Shown piece after piece: positions 10,363 through 20,890 of a DNA stretch of 64,000 bases. How positions within the stretch are numbered: position 1 is the stretch's first letter; every line of letters starts with the position of its first letter. The translations under genes were made by a program, and so were the position numbers. The stretch spans positions 6,354,432 through 6,418,431 of the forward strand of contig JAJEKV010000062.1 of NCBI GenBank assembly GCA_021234155.1, in the 5' to 3' direction. The notes beneath the pieces were generated by a model. That model made no database searches. It saw only the letters and a program-made list of their open reading frames with translations, and had not been told where the DNA came from. Origin of the DNA: Isoetes taiwanensis (lineage: Eukaryota > Streptophyta > Lycopodiopsida > Isoetales > Isoetaceae).

Positions 10363-11652
10363 TCAACCTTCATATGGCAGACTGTCAAGGATCATCTGGT
10401 GAGTAGCCTGTTCAAGGGAAAATCTGTTGATGCCAGGAATCTGATTCATCTCAAACTTAATAGCTGATACGTGATGACTGTACTGGAAAGTCAGGCCTTT
10501 GTCTTCAAGTAGCTCCCAACTACCATCTGGTTGGACAACATAGTACAAACCAGCCAACACATGTTCATCCACATTGAAGGTCTGACCCCAGCAATCCTTG
10601 ACAATTCTGTCAAGGATATGCCTCGGCTTAACACATTTGACCACATAGAAATCTGCATTATCCTGATTTACCTCCTCGGCTACAACAGCAAAGTTATCAC
10701 CTTCCTCTACGTTTCCACTAAGCCATTCTCCATCACCTTCAAAAAATGCCTCATCGATTTCGTCTTCAGTACCTTCACCAGTAGACTTAAGTGTAACATA
10801 TTTCCAATTCTTCAACCTGTGCTTGTTCACACAAGATGACCAGTTTCCTTTCAAACAGTTACCACAGAAACAACTTAAACCTCTATGAGCCACCCTTGTG
10901 CTTGAAGTAACCAAGTATGTCCGGATGCTGTGTATTTGCTTGGTCCCTTCCACCCTGGCACAGTCCAGCGGGTCTGTCCTATCAACATCATCCTTTCCAA
11001 TTACCCAGAAGTACCTGCAAGGAGACAACAAGTATTGCAGCTCACAGACATCATAATACAGCACTACTCATCACATTACAGCAGTTCACAGACAGCACTT
11101 AAAGCAGATGAAAGCACTATTCAGCACATTACAGCAGTTTACAGGCAGCACTACTCAACAGAATACAGCAGATGAAAGCATAATACCTTTTGATGTCCCC
11201 GTTGTTGGTACCTTCATTCCAACGAGTTGCGAATTCACAAGCATCAGCAGCACCCCTAAATCTCACCCCATCATACTTGAGCTGCTCTCTAGTGAATGCC
11301 CCTTTAAGGACTGCCCCTTGCCCATCGTGCTCTCCCTTACCATGGGCTGTCCCAAAAAAATTCCACATTATTTCCTTCCCTAGCTCATGGTGATATCTTG
11401 GTAGGAAATAGAATGGCCGGGCAGATTTGAATTGGCTAGAACAACCATCTGACCAAACTATATGCCTGGAGAAATCTACACCATTTGATACAAGCCATGA
11501 ATTGTGCTTTCTAAGACAGTGCTGCACAAAAAGAGTGTCATGAAGCTTGTCATCACTCAAGTAAAAATGGGTTTCCTTCAATAGCTTTCTGATCCCAGAA
11601 CTGATGTCCATCCTATACGTGATGTGGACGAGAATTGTTATCTGGTCATTGT
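10363..11652 (-). CDS. DDE-like transposase candidate, C-terminal half (two exons)
   Basis: Read on the minus strand, the exon 11652-11187 is followed by a 172-bp GT-AG intron (11186-11015) and the exon 11014-10363; the splice joins in frame (…DIKR/YFWVIGKDDVD). The first exon holds ITILVHITYRMD, WSDGCSSQFKS (candidate second acidic residue, Asp codon at 11447-11449) and FFGTAHGKGEHDGQG (third acidic residue, Glu 11330-11332 or Asp 11324-11326). The second exon has a Cys cluster CFCGNCLKGNWSSC and an AVVAEEV...ADFYVVKC segment. This resembles a large family of uncharacterised plant and animal proteins with a D...SDG..SQ...HGKG..DG.G pattern, which I read as an RNase H-like fold. The N-terminal part continues at 24952 beyond the retrotransposon insertion. 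Confidence 0.7.
11070..11180. repeat. CAGCA-rich tandem repeats in the transposase intron
   Basis: Units such as CACATTACAGCAGTT.ACAG and GCAGATGAAAGCA recur two to three times within the intron. Similar CAGCA-rich sequence occurs in the intron-like stretch 25560-25625 of the same gene. Confidence 0.6.
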
Positions 11653-13309
11653 TGTGACGTTCCAGGACAGTATACGGTCCCAGGACGTAAACTGCCTCGT
11701 CACGCGTACACGCCACTCCGACTGACGTGTACGCCGACGTGTAGCCAAGTGGGTAGCCCCTAAGGGGCAACTTGCTAAGAATGTGCATTTAGTATTAATG
11801 TGCACATTTACCAATGTACACATTAATGTGGGCACACAATTCCATGTGGACACTTTATACCAAGTGGGCCATACCCAAGTGTGCAATTAATGTGCACATT
11901 TACCAATGTACACATTAATGTGGGCACACTTTTCCATGTGGGCACATTTTGCCACCTAGACATTAAAGGCAAGTGGGCCCATTCCCAATTATCCCACATG
12001 CCTAAAGGGGATAATTGGAAACCCTAGCCAACCCCTTGTCTATTTAAGAAGGGAAACCCTAACTTGCCCATTTTTCGTTTCTAGGGTTTTAGAGCTCTGT
12101 TTTGGCTGCCTCAAGAGCCAAAACCGCCTCCCAGACTCTGCCTGAGAGAATTGCACCATTAGTTTCCCTTGATTCGAGCGTTTCAGCAGGATGGTCGAAC
12201 TCAGGTCAGGAGAAGCCACTCAAGAATCAGGTATTTGGCCAATTAAATAGTCTTCACCCTATTTCAGTCATAGAATCAGTAGGTTTAGCCTATTAAATTG
12301 CCCATAGCAGCCTTCTAGATCTCTAGATACCAGACTCTAACTAAAGAACCTAACTCTATGATATAGATTAGATATAGTTCTTTAGTTCTTCGGTGATGTA
12401 TTTGGATGATGTATCTCTATGAACTCCTTGTATTGGGAAGGGGGGTAGAGACCTAAAGCTTGGTAGTAGATGCTCCTAGATTAGCCTCTCTAGCACACTA
12501 TAGATTCGGCCTGTGCATAAGAACCACACCTGGTTGTGGGTGAAAGGGCCAGACTGGCTAAGAAGGAGATTCATGTTCTGACTCTTGAACGATCCCTCTG
12601 GTGTGTAAGGCCTACCAGGGATCATAGTGACTAGGTCTAATGGCTTACCACTGAGTGTGGGTAGGGCATGGACTCGACACCGTGAAGTGGTGTACACTTT
12701 CCGGTGGGTTCGGTCGAATCACAGGCGGTGGCCCTCTAGTCACCTTGAGTCAACATGCGATCTCCCTCGGGGGAGTGATCCCTTCTGCCCCATCGGGCGG
12801 GAGGATGAGACCCGGGAATAGCCCCTTTGGCTATGCATCCGTGAGACTCTGAGTCGAGTCCCGACACTTTTCAGCCTACTCTGCAAAGTATGCACAGGAG
12901 GGGCGGATGGAGTGGACAACCCTATGCCATGATATGCCAGCCAAATCCATTGTCATGAATTCTGTCTGCAATGAACTCTGGAGACCCAAGTCGTCAGTCA
13001 TCCCCTCGAGTCTGAGCCTTGGGTAGGACTCCCCATATGTATTGTGCTCACCTTGTTTATGCAGATGTGATGGACCACCCTTCGAGGTGGGTATGTGCTT
13101 ATGTTATATACTGACATGTATGTTTACGCTTCCGCAGCTAGGTAGGCCCTGAGGGAGACGGGGTAAAATGACCCCTTCACTCTTCCCACTGAAACCCGCC
13201 ACGGTTGCAGTGTCATGTGGAGGGCCCTGTATCGGCATGGAGCTGGTATGGGGGATGAACTCTTGTTTGTATACGGTGAGTGCGCCGTATACGAATAGGG
13301 GACGTCACA
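11653..13309 (+). repeat. 5' LTR of the chromovirus
   Basis: Starts TGTGACGTTCC and ends GACGTCACA; the outer 8 bases form a perfect inverted repeat. It is nearly collinear with 23314-24951; differences cluster at CAG/CTG sites. It contains a CTATTTAAG box near 12040, a likely core promoter. Confidence 0.9.
11785..11945. repeat. tandem repeat inside the LTR
   Basis: A segment with AATGTGCACATTTACCAATG followed by TACACATTAATGTGGGCACAC occurs at about 11797 and 11890 in the 5' LTR, and at about 23472 and 23565 in the 3' LTR. Each unit is itself nearly palindromic. Repeated units upstream of the CTATTTAAG box suggest an enhancer, by inference. Confidence 0.7.
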
Positions 13310-13310
13310 G

Positions 13311-13322
13311 TGGTATCAGAGC
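13311..13322 (+). promoter_or_regulatory. primer-binding site, initiator tRNA-Met
   Basis: TGGTATCAGAGC follows the LTR end after one base. This is the standard plant primer-binding site complementary to the 3' end of initiator tRNA-Met. Confidence 0.95.
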
Positions 13323-13481
13323 AATGTTCTTGGGACCAAGAGCAAAGCATTGACCATGCTCCCAATAGCACTAACTTGATAGGATCCTTAAACCTCGAGA
13401 AATGGGAAATTTTTTTTCTTAGAATGAATGAAAAACATAAAAAGACTAAAATTGGTGAGCCAACCTTCAAAAAGTAGGGTG

Positions 13482-13548
13482 GTCTCACACGTCGCGCCAG
13501 GACAGATAATGAGAATCTCATTTTCGGGTTGGGTGCAACGTGTGAGAC
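13482..13548. repeat. long palindrome, type I, copy 1
   Basis: Outer arms GTCTCACACGT and ACGTGTGAGAC and an inner arm ATGAGA/TCTCAT form a hairpin of about 67 bases. It precedes the type II palindrome by 199 bp and belongs to the promoter module of the H3-like ORF. ACGTGT/ACACGT cores resemble bZIP-binding sites, by inference. Confidence 0.85.
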
Positions 13549-13680
13549 ATTCAGCTTGAAACACACCAAAAAGTCGTAAATTACGCAAAAATAACTTGAT
13601 AATTCTAATTTTGAGCTAAGAAATAGTAAAATTATATTATACGCTTAAAAAGTGTAAAATTTAATAGCGGGACCCACCAT

Positions 13681-13746
13681 GTCTCACACGTCGCGACAGG
13701 ACAGAAAATGAACTTTTCATTATCGTCTGGGCGCAACGTGTGAGAC
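13681..13746. repeat. long palindrome, type II, copy 1
   Basis: Same outer arms as type I, with a different centre (GAACTTTTCATTATCG). It lies 143 bp upstream of the TATA box at 13824. Confidence 0.85.
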
Positions 13747-13823
13747 CATGCTTAAATTTAGGTGTTCTAGATGTTTTAGGTAACCCAAAAAGGTAGTTTG
13801 GAATTTGACCTAAAATCGACCCC

Positions 13824-13832
13824 TATAAATAG
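13824..13832 (+). promoter_or_regulatory. TATA box of the H3-like ORF module
   Basis: TATAAATAG about 100 bp before the ATG at 13933. The leader between them contains GCTGCCAAGGCGATCTTC, which is echoed in the second module (CTGCTTAGGCGATCTTC), supporting a duplicated promoter and leader. Confidence 0.6.
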
Positions 13833-13932
13833 ATCTAGATCCCCCCCATTTCCGCGTCCCCTCCTTAGGAAAATCGCTCTCGCTGCCAAGGCGATCTTCT
13901 GGCGCACAGCTCGGATTGAAGAACCGTCAAAT

Positions 13933-15193
13933 ATGGCCCGCACAAAGCAGACCGCCAGGAAGCCCCGCTGACGTGGATCCTCCAGTCAGCCAAAGGATCC
14001 CGCCGATTCGTGAGGATACCCAAGAACGCTTTTCCCAAGAAGGCTTAATCTTCTTCCAAATGAGGAGGCGGATCGATCGGAGCCACCTCGTGACGGGAGG
14101 TCATAGAAGAGGAGCCACGGACATTATGCGTGCCAGATTCTCAAGAGATGGGTCAAGAGAAGAGGAGGAACAGTGGAGGAACGGAGCAGCTAGGGCAGCC
14201 GACCGCCGAGGAGCAACTCGAGGCTTGGGCCCGCCTGGGCAGGAGGGAGGAAGAGAGAGAGAAGCAGCCCGACAAAAGCTTAGCCCTCGGCCAAGAAGCA
14301 GACCTCGCGCCTTCATCGCAAGTATGAAGCCAAGGAGCAACCAGAGAGAGGAGGACAAGAGTCGGAAGACGACCCAACCACCCCGCTGGGCCAAAAAGAA
14401 GAGGAAGGCCAAAGCCATTAAGGCGGGCAAGAGAAAAGTTGTGAAGGTTGGTAAGCGAGCGACGGGTCCCGTCATCAACGAGCCATCAGCGGAGCAGACC
14501 GCCTTCTACCGACGACTCGGACGAAGATTACGTCCCCAACACTGGCGGGGCAAGCTCTTCAAAACCCCCGGCCGTGGAGAAGGAAGTACCGAGCAGCAAA
14601 AGACCGGAAAGGTGAAGAAGAACAACCGGCAAAGCGCCAAGCCCCCACCTTTTCCGACGTGGGATAGAGTTAAAGCCCCGCGACCCCAACGGGAGGCGTA
14701 CGTGATAGACCCGGTCAAGGTCTATCAGAAGAAGATTAAGGAGCACAACGCCTATATGGCGAAGTGGGAGGCGTACAACGCTTACTACCAGGAGCACAGG
14801 GTGAGAACGATTGCAGGCGGACGCCCAACAAAAAGCCAGACCCTGAAGCCGCCGCCACCCAAGCCCAAGCCTCCCAGAGCACCAGGAAAGAAGCGGACCA
14901 AGAGCAAGCAGAAGGAGCAGAGGGCCCTCAAGGAAATCCGGCACTTCCAGCGAAGTTACGGACTCTTGATCCCCCGGGCACCATTTCAACGCTTGGTCCG
15001 AGAAGTCATGCAGGAGTACAACACGGACATGCGCGTGACCGATGAAATGTTGCTGTGCTTACAGGAGGCAGCAGAGGCGAAAATAGTGCAACATTTTGAA
15101 GATTCCATGGCCTGCACAGTTCACGCGAAGAGGGTCACGCTCATGAGGCAGGATATGTACTTAGCTAGACACATCAAGGGAGAACGCCCTTGA
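13933..15193 (+). CDS. histone H3-like protein (tail, long linker, H3 fold), frameshifted
   Basis: The ATG at 13933 encodes MARTKQTARKPR, identical to the histone H3 N-terminus through lysine 9, then meets a stop. The C-terminal fold lies in another frame (14930-15193). It reads LKEIRHFQRSYGLLIPR, PFQRLVREVMQEY, LCLQEAAEA and HAKRVTLMRQDMYLARHIKG, matching H3 helices alphaN, 1, 2 and 3 in order, and ends GERP where H3 ends GERA. Between them is a charged linker of about 320 codons, against roughly 30-40 in ordinary H3; it includes an acidic stretch (STDDSDEDYVPN, third frame, near 14510) and a K/P-rich stretch. At least two frame changes are needed to join tail, linker and fold. It sits where a retrotransposon leader or gag would normally start. 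H3 ancestry is certain from the motifs; whether it enters nucleosomes or mimics the tail is inference. Confidence 0.85.
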
Positions 15194-15331
15194 ACCTTTT
15201 TGTAAATAACGAAAAAATTTTTTAATATAAAGAATTTTTGTGTAAATAATGTGTCCAAATCTTGCTTAATTAGGTTAGGATATTGAATCCTAGCTTTTGT
15301 TTTAATCAAATTGGACCTTTTGAGCAAAATT
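15194..15331 (+). other. AT-rich 3' region after the H3-like ORF
   Basis: The AT-rich stretch after the stop (TTTGTAAATAA, TTTAATATAAAG) resembles a plant 3' untranslated and polyadenylation region. This supports the ORF having its own transcript. Confidence 0.35.
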
Positions 15332-15400
15332 GAGACGATCACGTCGCGCCAGGACAGAAAATGAGAATCTCATTTTCGGGCTGGGTGCAACGTGTGAGAC
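15332..15400. repeat. long palindrome, type I, copy 2
   Basis: The right arm (AACGTGTGAGAC) and centre match copy 1; the left outer arm is damaged (GACGATCACGTCGCGCC). It begins the second promoter module, downstream of the H3-like ORF. Confidence 0.8.
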
Positions 15401-15532
15401 CATGCCCAAAAATGCCCAAAACAGCGCCAAATCGACCAAATAAGGGGTCAATTCTACCTAACTCGGCGAGTTTAGTAGAATTACACCCTTAGATCACCCA
15501 GATTGATTAAGTTTAGCCCATTTAGAACCCAT

Positions 15533-15598
15533 GTCTCAACGTCGCGCCAGGACAGAAAATGAACTTTTCATTATCGGTCTTGGCGCAACGTGTGAGAC
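15533..15598. repeat. long palindrome, type II, copy 2
   Basis: Matches the type II palindrome at 13681-13746 and is spaced 201 bp after type I, as in the first module (199 bp). Confidence 0.85.
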
Positions 15599-15778
15599 CT
15601 CGCACCATTTTCTTCACCAAATGATCCCCAAGTTGTTGCAATAGGTTCATTAGTCCATCCTAGCATGCTCAGACCCTAGAAGTAGTCTTCAAACTCTCAA
15701 TTGCACCCTTTAATAGATCAGAATCACCCAATCCCAGTAAATTCTAGATCATCCAAAAATTAGGGTTTTCCCCTTTTC

Positions 15779-15787
15779 TATAAATAG
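15779..15787 (+). promoter_or_regulatory. TATA box of the second ORF module
   Basis: TATAAATAG stands about 120 bp before the first ATG of the next ORF region and is followed by a leader resembling that of the first module. Confidence 0.6.
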
Positions 15788-15900
15788 GTCCTCCACTTCT
15801 CAATTAGCACCTTACAAGTTTGCTCTCCACTGCTTAGGCGATCTTCCAGCTCCCTGAGGCGCTTCCGCATCCGTTTGATACTCTCTTCTTCGCTAGATCA

Positions 15901-17417
15901 ATGGCCATCTGCGGACTTCAGGCGATGGTACAGCGCCAGTGCCCATGCTGCCGAGGCGGATGTCAATGACATCTTCCGAGTCTTTGGGAGAGAAATAGAT
16001 GTGCAAGCCTTTTGAATGCAACCCCAAACATATAGACAAGTCTTAGCAGAGTTCCAAGCTAGGGTAGGACCCTCCCTTGTCCAGTTCCCCTTGCATAGGC
16101 TATTTTGTTCCCCGCCCATCCCTTCAAGCGACCTTGGATGATGTCCCCAACATCGCCAAGTACCTAACTAACAAGGCGCAGAGGCTACCAGACTACATGG
16201 TCCTGACAGCTAACAGGACCAAGTAGTTTTCCTACACCGCCGCCTTAGCTATTTTCCTATCCCACCGTGCGAAAACCCTTTTGGGGGCAACCTCTATTCC
16301 TCCCATGGAGGTGGACCCATAGCAGCCCGAGAAGAAGAGCAGATGCTTTTGGCAAGACAAAGCAAGAGCAAGAAGGAAGGGAAGAAGAAGAGGAGTCGGA
16401 AGACTAAGAGTACACCGAAGCCAGACTCAAGAGGAACGCAACAAAGGCATCAGAGCCGCCAACTTCGAAAGGTAGAGCCGCGCACCATCGAAGTTGTTCT
16501 CCCTCTGGGCTAGGCATCACAAGCCTAGCCCCTCATCATCAACGGAGAGGAGTATCTACTCCTACGACATCCGTAACCTCCCCCAATGTGGAGAGGGAGT
16601 TCCGATTGATGAACCGCCCACCAACCACCAACTGCTAATCGACATGGACGACTTCATCGTCCGGAGTCTCTGCACTTCCGCTCAAGTCGTGGAAGCCGAC
16701 ACCTACTCAGGGAAGCGACTTCCCACATCCGTGCATACAAAGATAAGGCATGTGTTATGGAGACTGAGACCTACTTATCCAAGAAGAGTTCCTCGCCATT
16801 CAGAACGGATGGGGATCGTGAGGCAAGACTACCAAAGATCCCGGGATGCCGAAGTCCTCGACACCACCTCCAAAGAAGAGGAGCGTGAATCGACTCAAGA
16901 AGCCGACTCCACAATCGAAGACTACCGGAGCTCACCAGATAGAGGTCGCATTTAATATGCCGGCGCATAGAGAGCAGAGGCCAAACAAGTGGGGAATCAT
17001 CCGGCGACGCGACAACGACATGTCGGCCGAGGTACTACCTCGCCATCGCCGCTAGACGGGAGAATAGCGTGGTACACCGCAAATTCAGCCCCGTGGAGTG
17101 AGGAAGGAGTGTTTATGCTGATCGTGACTCTCAGTTTCCTAGCAGTATGCTCGGTAATAGCTGCAAAATATCGACTACTCCGGCCCTAGTCAAGAGAGCA
17201 ATGGCACTTGACCCTTCGACTTCGCCATACCTCATCGACGCCAGCGAGATTACGGCCGCGCCCTCACATCCTAATCGCAGAGTGGAAGACTTGGCGAGAG
17301 TTTTGTATGCTCGCAAAAAGCGCCGTTTTCGTGGAACTTGGGTCATTCAAGAGAAACGCCCAAGTTAAGAAGTTCCTTGAGGACAACCCATCTTACGGCG
17401 ATTTCAAGATTAGTTAG
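15901..17417 (+). pseudogene. second extra ORF region, function unknown
   Basis: Protein-like segments occur in changing frames. They are SADFRRWYSASAHAAEAD followed by VNDIFRVFGREIDVQAF near 15905-16013; a segment with NIAKYLTNKAQRLPDYMVL near 16150; a basic run (ARQSKSKKEGKKKRSRKTK) near 16350; LLIDMDDFIVRSLCTSAQVV near 16630; and a C-terminal piece with WKTWREFCMLAKSAVF and VKKFLEDNPSYGDFKIS ending at 17417. I recognise none of these. The region has its own palindrome pair, TATA box and AT-rich 3' end, so it appears to be an independent transcription unit inside the retrotransposon. The basic run suggests a nuclear or nucleic-acid-binding protein, by inference. It could be a captured host gene or a diverged gag-like protein. 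Confidence 0.4.
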
Positions 17418-17630
17418 ACTCTTGATCCAGGAGACTTTTGTACTAAAATATTATATAATATAAATATAATTTCCTTTTGCACTTCAAATGTTTTGTTGAT
17501 GTATTTTGTGTCCCCAACTATACCAACAAACATAAATAATGCAAGAGAACAAGCTAAAACTAACTATATAGCCATGAACTACTTGTGTATGCAGCTAGAG
17601 GCCTAGGCTCGGGAACGATAACGCCGAGAC
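17418..17630 (+). other. AT-rich 3' region after the second extra ORF
   Basis: AT-rich DNA (ATATTATATAATATAAATATAA) with polyadenylation-like character, then a return to GC-richer coding texture at about 17630. Confidence 0.35.
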
Positions 17631-18990
17631 CATATGGAAGAACAGAGTCCGCCAGTGCCACCTCGAAGCAAGGAACTTTGTTCGAGGAATTTGGACCCAT
17701 GACCCCTAAGAGAAAAATATCACGATGATGAGGCGGACCTTGAGCGAGATAAAGGCTTTGTTAGCCGCAAGGCGGGAGAGCGGGGTCGGTGTGGCACGCC
17801 AGCTTGCCTCAAGCATCAACTCGGAAAACAGGAAGGGACAAGAAGAGGAGCAAGAGAAGGAGGTCCTCCAGCTCGGAATCCTCCGACTCAAGTTCAGATT
17901 CAGACTCCGACTCAGAGGAAGAGGAAGATCAGGCCCAGGACCGAACAGATGCAAGGCAAAGAAACATCGGCAGATGCAAAAGGCGAGGGACGCCATGGAG
18001 GGACGACAAAGGGACACCGTGAGCCTCCTCGACTACCGAAGAAGGTAGATTCGCAGACCGGCAATGTATGGAAGGCCCGAAATCGAAACAGCTTCCGGGG
18101 AGAAACAGTGCGGGATTAGAAAGAGGCATGGCTGGATTTAAATGAGTGAGTACGGCAATGCTTATGGCATGAAGGATAAAGACAAAGGCAAGAGTGGCAA
18201 CAACCAACTTGAAAGGAGCCGCATCTAATTTGGTGGAAGGGTTATGCAAAGGCACATGGCTTAAGCTGGGATGCTTGTAAGTTCATAAAGTTTGCTAAAG
18301 CCTTCAAAGCGCCATTACGCCCCAAGGAGCACAAGTCCAAAGATGATGCAACGATTCTACACAGTTGCAACAGGGAAACAAATCAGTCCGTAAATATACT
18401 GAGAGGAATTCATGAGGTTAAGACTTTATGTGCCAAAGTTGGGGAAAAACATGCAGTGAGAGCTACATTGAGGGCCCTCGAATGAGGAGATCCCAAGCTT
18501 GTAAGGGCAATAAATCTAAAAGACGATGATCGTAAGCGAGTCCAAGGCAATAAGCTTGCAAGGAACGGGACCTCTAATAGCGGGCGGAGGCAAAGATTAC
18601 CGGGGATAAAGGCAAGGCAACAGGAGTTATAGCCCTAGGGCAGCGCCAGTCCAGTCGACTAGAGCCCATATGGTGGCAAACGGGGGAAACAAAGCCGGAG
18701 AAGAAGCGGAGGTGTCCTTCAAGGACAAGGTGGGGGTCAAACTACTCCAAAGCGTCTGCGATCCTTTTGCGAGCTATGCCCAAGGAAAATAGACAGAGTG
18801 CATAGAAAAGCGACTTTTGCTTCAGGTGCTTCCGGCCAAAGCCATAGGGACGTCGAACCGCCCCTTACGTCATGAGAAAAGACTAGCAGAATTGGGAGAT
18901 TGGGACACTCGGCCCACGACGATGGAGGAAGGAAGGCCGCGACTACATTCAGGGTGAGTGTCATATCTTTGCCGCAATAGATACAGAGCA
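17631..18990 (+). pseudogene. gag-like region of the chromovirus
   Basis: Frames carry a basic/serine-rich block (KRSKRRRSSSSESSDSSSD) followed by acidic runs near 17850, and a segment with CKFIKFAKAFKAPLRPK and ILRGIHEVKTLCAKVGEKHA near 18270-18450. A damaged zinc-knuckle-like string (CFRCFRPK) lies near 18810, ahead of the protease. Order and composition fit gag with nucleocapsid. No continuous frame survives. Confidence 0.5.
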
Positions 18991-19464
18991 AGCAGAGAGC
19001 TAGTATAAAGTAATTTCCACAATAGGGAAGGCCAAGACCAAGTCCTTCATAGTCTTGATAGACTCAGGAAGTAGCCATAACTTTGCATCCCCCAGAATGG
19101 TTCAAATGTTGAAGTTGAAACCACTAAAGTCAAAGCCAAGGCCCGTTGTCTTAGCAAGTGGAGCAGTGGAAGGCAGACAGGCAAGAGAATTAACTTCGAC
19201 ATCGACTTGCCAGGGATTAATATCCAGATGGGGGCAGAAGTAATGGGCATTGGCAAGTACGACTTGATCATAGGAATGGAGTACCTTGGACCAGCAGGGG
19301 CCATTATTGATTGTGGAAAGCGGAAGGTGACCTTCCCAACGCCCGACGGCAAAATCATTGAGATCGCAGGTAAAGAAGTTGTTCCCATCATGCGGTGTAT
19401 GTCTTCTAAATGGTCGTTCAAGTGCATCAAGAGCGGCTTGGGTAGCATACATCTTCAAGCTTGA
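18991..19464 (+). pseudogene. retropepsin-like aspartic protease
   Basis: The frame around 19050 reads VLIDSGSSHNFASPRMVQ, the DSG active-site motif of retroviral-type proteases. The C-terminal lobe follows in another frame (DLIIGMEYLGPAGAIIDCG, then KRKVTFPTPDGK). The enzyme normally matures the Gag-Pol polyprotein. The frameshift near 19200 splits it. Confidence 0.75.
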
Positions 19465-19539
19465 GATTGATGAGCCGTAATCAAGAAAGCAAAGAAGACA
19501 AGGTGCTCGCAAGTTGCCGGCAAATAGCTAAGCTGATCC

Positions 19540-20270
19540 GCGGAGTTCCATGATCTCTTTCCGGATGAGATCAAGCAGCTTCCTCCTTACAGGGGAGTCG
19601 AGTGTGAGATAGCACTCGAACCAGGAACAAAGCCGACAAGCAAGGCTCCATACAGAATGACGACGCAGGAGTTGACGGAGCTGAAGAAGCAATTACAGGA
19701 GTTGCTCGACCTAGGCTTCATTAGACCTAGTGTCTCGCCATTTGGAGCACCCATTCTCTTTGTAAAGAAGAAGGATGGCAGTTTCGGGATGTGCATAGAC
19801 TATAGGCGGTTGAACAAGCACACCATTAAGAACAAGTATGCTCCCCCGCATCGATGACTTGATGGATCAGCTCCAAGGTGCAAAGCTCTTCTCCAAAATC
19901 GAATTTAAGGTCGAGGTTATCATCGATCAGGATAAAGGAAGAAGATATCCATAAGACCGCCTTCAGAACGCGGTATGAGCATTATGAGTTCACGGTAATG
20001 CCTTTCGGATTATCGAATGACCCCACGACGTTCATGAGGCTCATGAACGACATCTTCAGGGAGTTTTTAGACACCTTTGTGATTGTATTCTTTGACGACA
20101 TTTTGGTGTATAGCAGATCCCTTGAAGAACACGTACAACACTTAAGGAGAGTGCTGGAAAAGTTGAAGAGGCATCAGTTGTACGCCAAGTTGTCGAAGTG
20201 TCACTTCGCAACGGAGAGGGTGGAATACCTAGGGCATGTGATATCAGGAAGGAATTTCTGACGGATCCCG
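19540..20270 (+). pseudogene. Ty3/gypsy reverse transcriptase
   Basis: Motifs in order: [20 protein letters not shown] and [19 protein letters not shown] (19690-19830), [15 protein letters not shown] (19990), and the catalytic FFDDILVYS (about 20090) followed by [19 protein letters not shown]. Catalytic Asp-Asp is present. A frame break between 19850 and 19920 interrupts the palm domain. Confidence 0.9.
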
Positions 20271-20890
20271 CCAAGATTGAAGCAATGATTCAAATGGCCG
20301 CAATCAAGAATGTGCATGAGGTCAAAAGTTTTTCGGCTAGCGTGGTACTACGTAAAGTTTGTGAAGAACTTTGCCAAGATAGCGCCCCGGCTAATGTAAT
20401 TTGACGAGGGCGGAGAAGGTGAAAGATTGGGCGAGCATTGGCACAAGAAAGCCCAAGGTGGTTTGAATTGTTGAAGGAAGCTTTAACAACAGCCCCACCC
20501 TCGACCGGACCCAGAGAAGGATAAGCTTTGTAGCGCATGATGCAGTAAGATAGCTATTGAAAGGGCAAAGGCTCATGCAAGAAGCGCGGTGGTAGCGATG
20601 ATTCCGTGAAGATGAACGAAAACGCGCTTACCCAACCCACGATCAGGAATTGCCGGCGGTTGTCGTGGCATTAAGAATTTGGAGGCACTAACTTTTTGGG
20701 AAGAAAGTTCCAATTGGATACTGCACCATCGAGCCTCCAAAGATGTATTTACGCTAACCACACCTCAACCCGAGGGCAAGAGAAGGTGGATGGAGTTCCT
20801 TGAAGAGTATGACTTTGATATAGTCTACAAGCCGTGGAAGCTCAACGTGGTAGCGATGCGCTTTCAAGGCATCCCCGACAACTAGAGTGC
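20271..20890 (+). pseudogene. RNase H / connection region
   Basis: Between RT and integrase, short frames show ALTFWEESSNW near 20690 and KRRWMEFLEEYDFDIVYKPW at 20790-20850. The latter is the usual boundary string after RNase H in Ty3/gypsy elements. The catalytic core is not continuous. Confidence 0.55.

Noticed and set aside
14101-14989. Long minus-strand open frames opposite the H3-like ORF
   Set aside because: They are mirror images of Lys/Glu/Arg-rich coding DNA on the plus strand, where the H3 motifs lie.
13482-15598. CRISPR-like array, because four similar palindromic repeats occur
   Set aside because: Only four copies with irregular spacing, an ORF between them, and a eukaryotic retrotransposon context.
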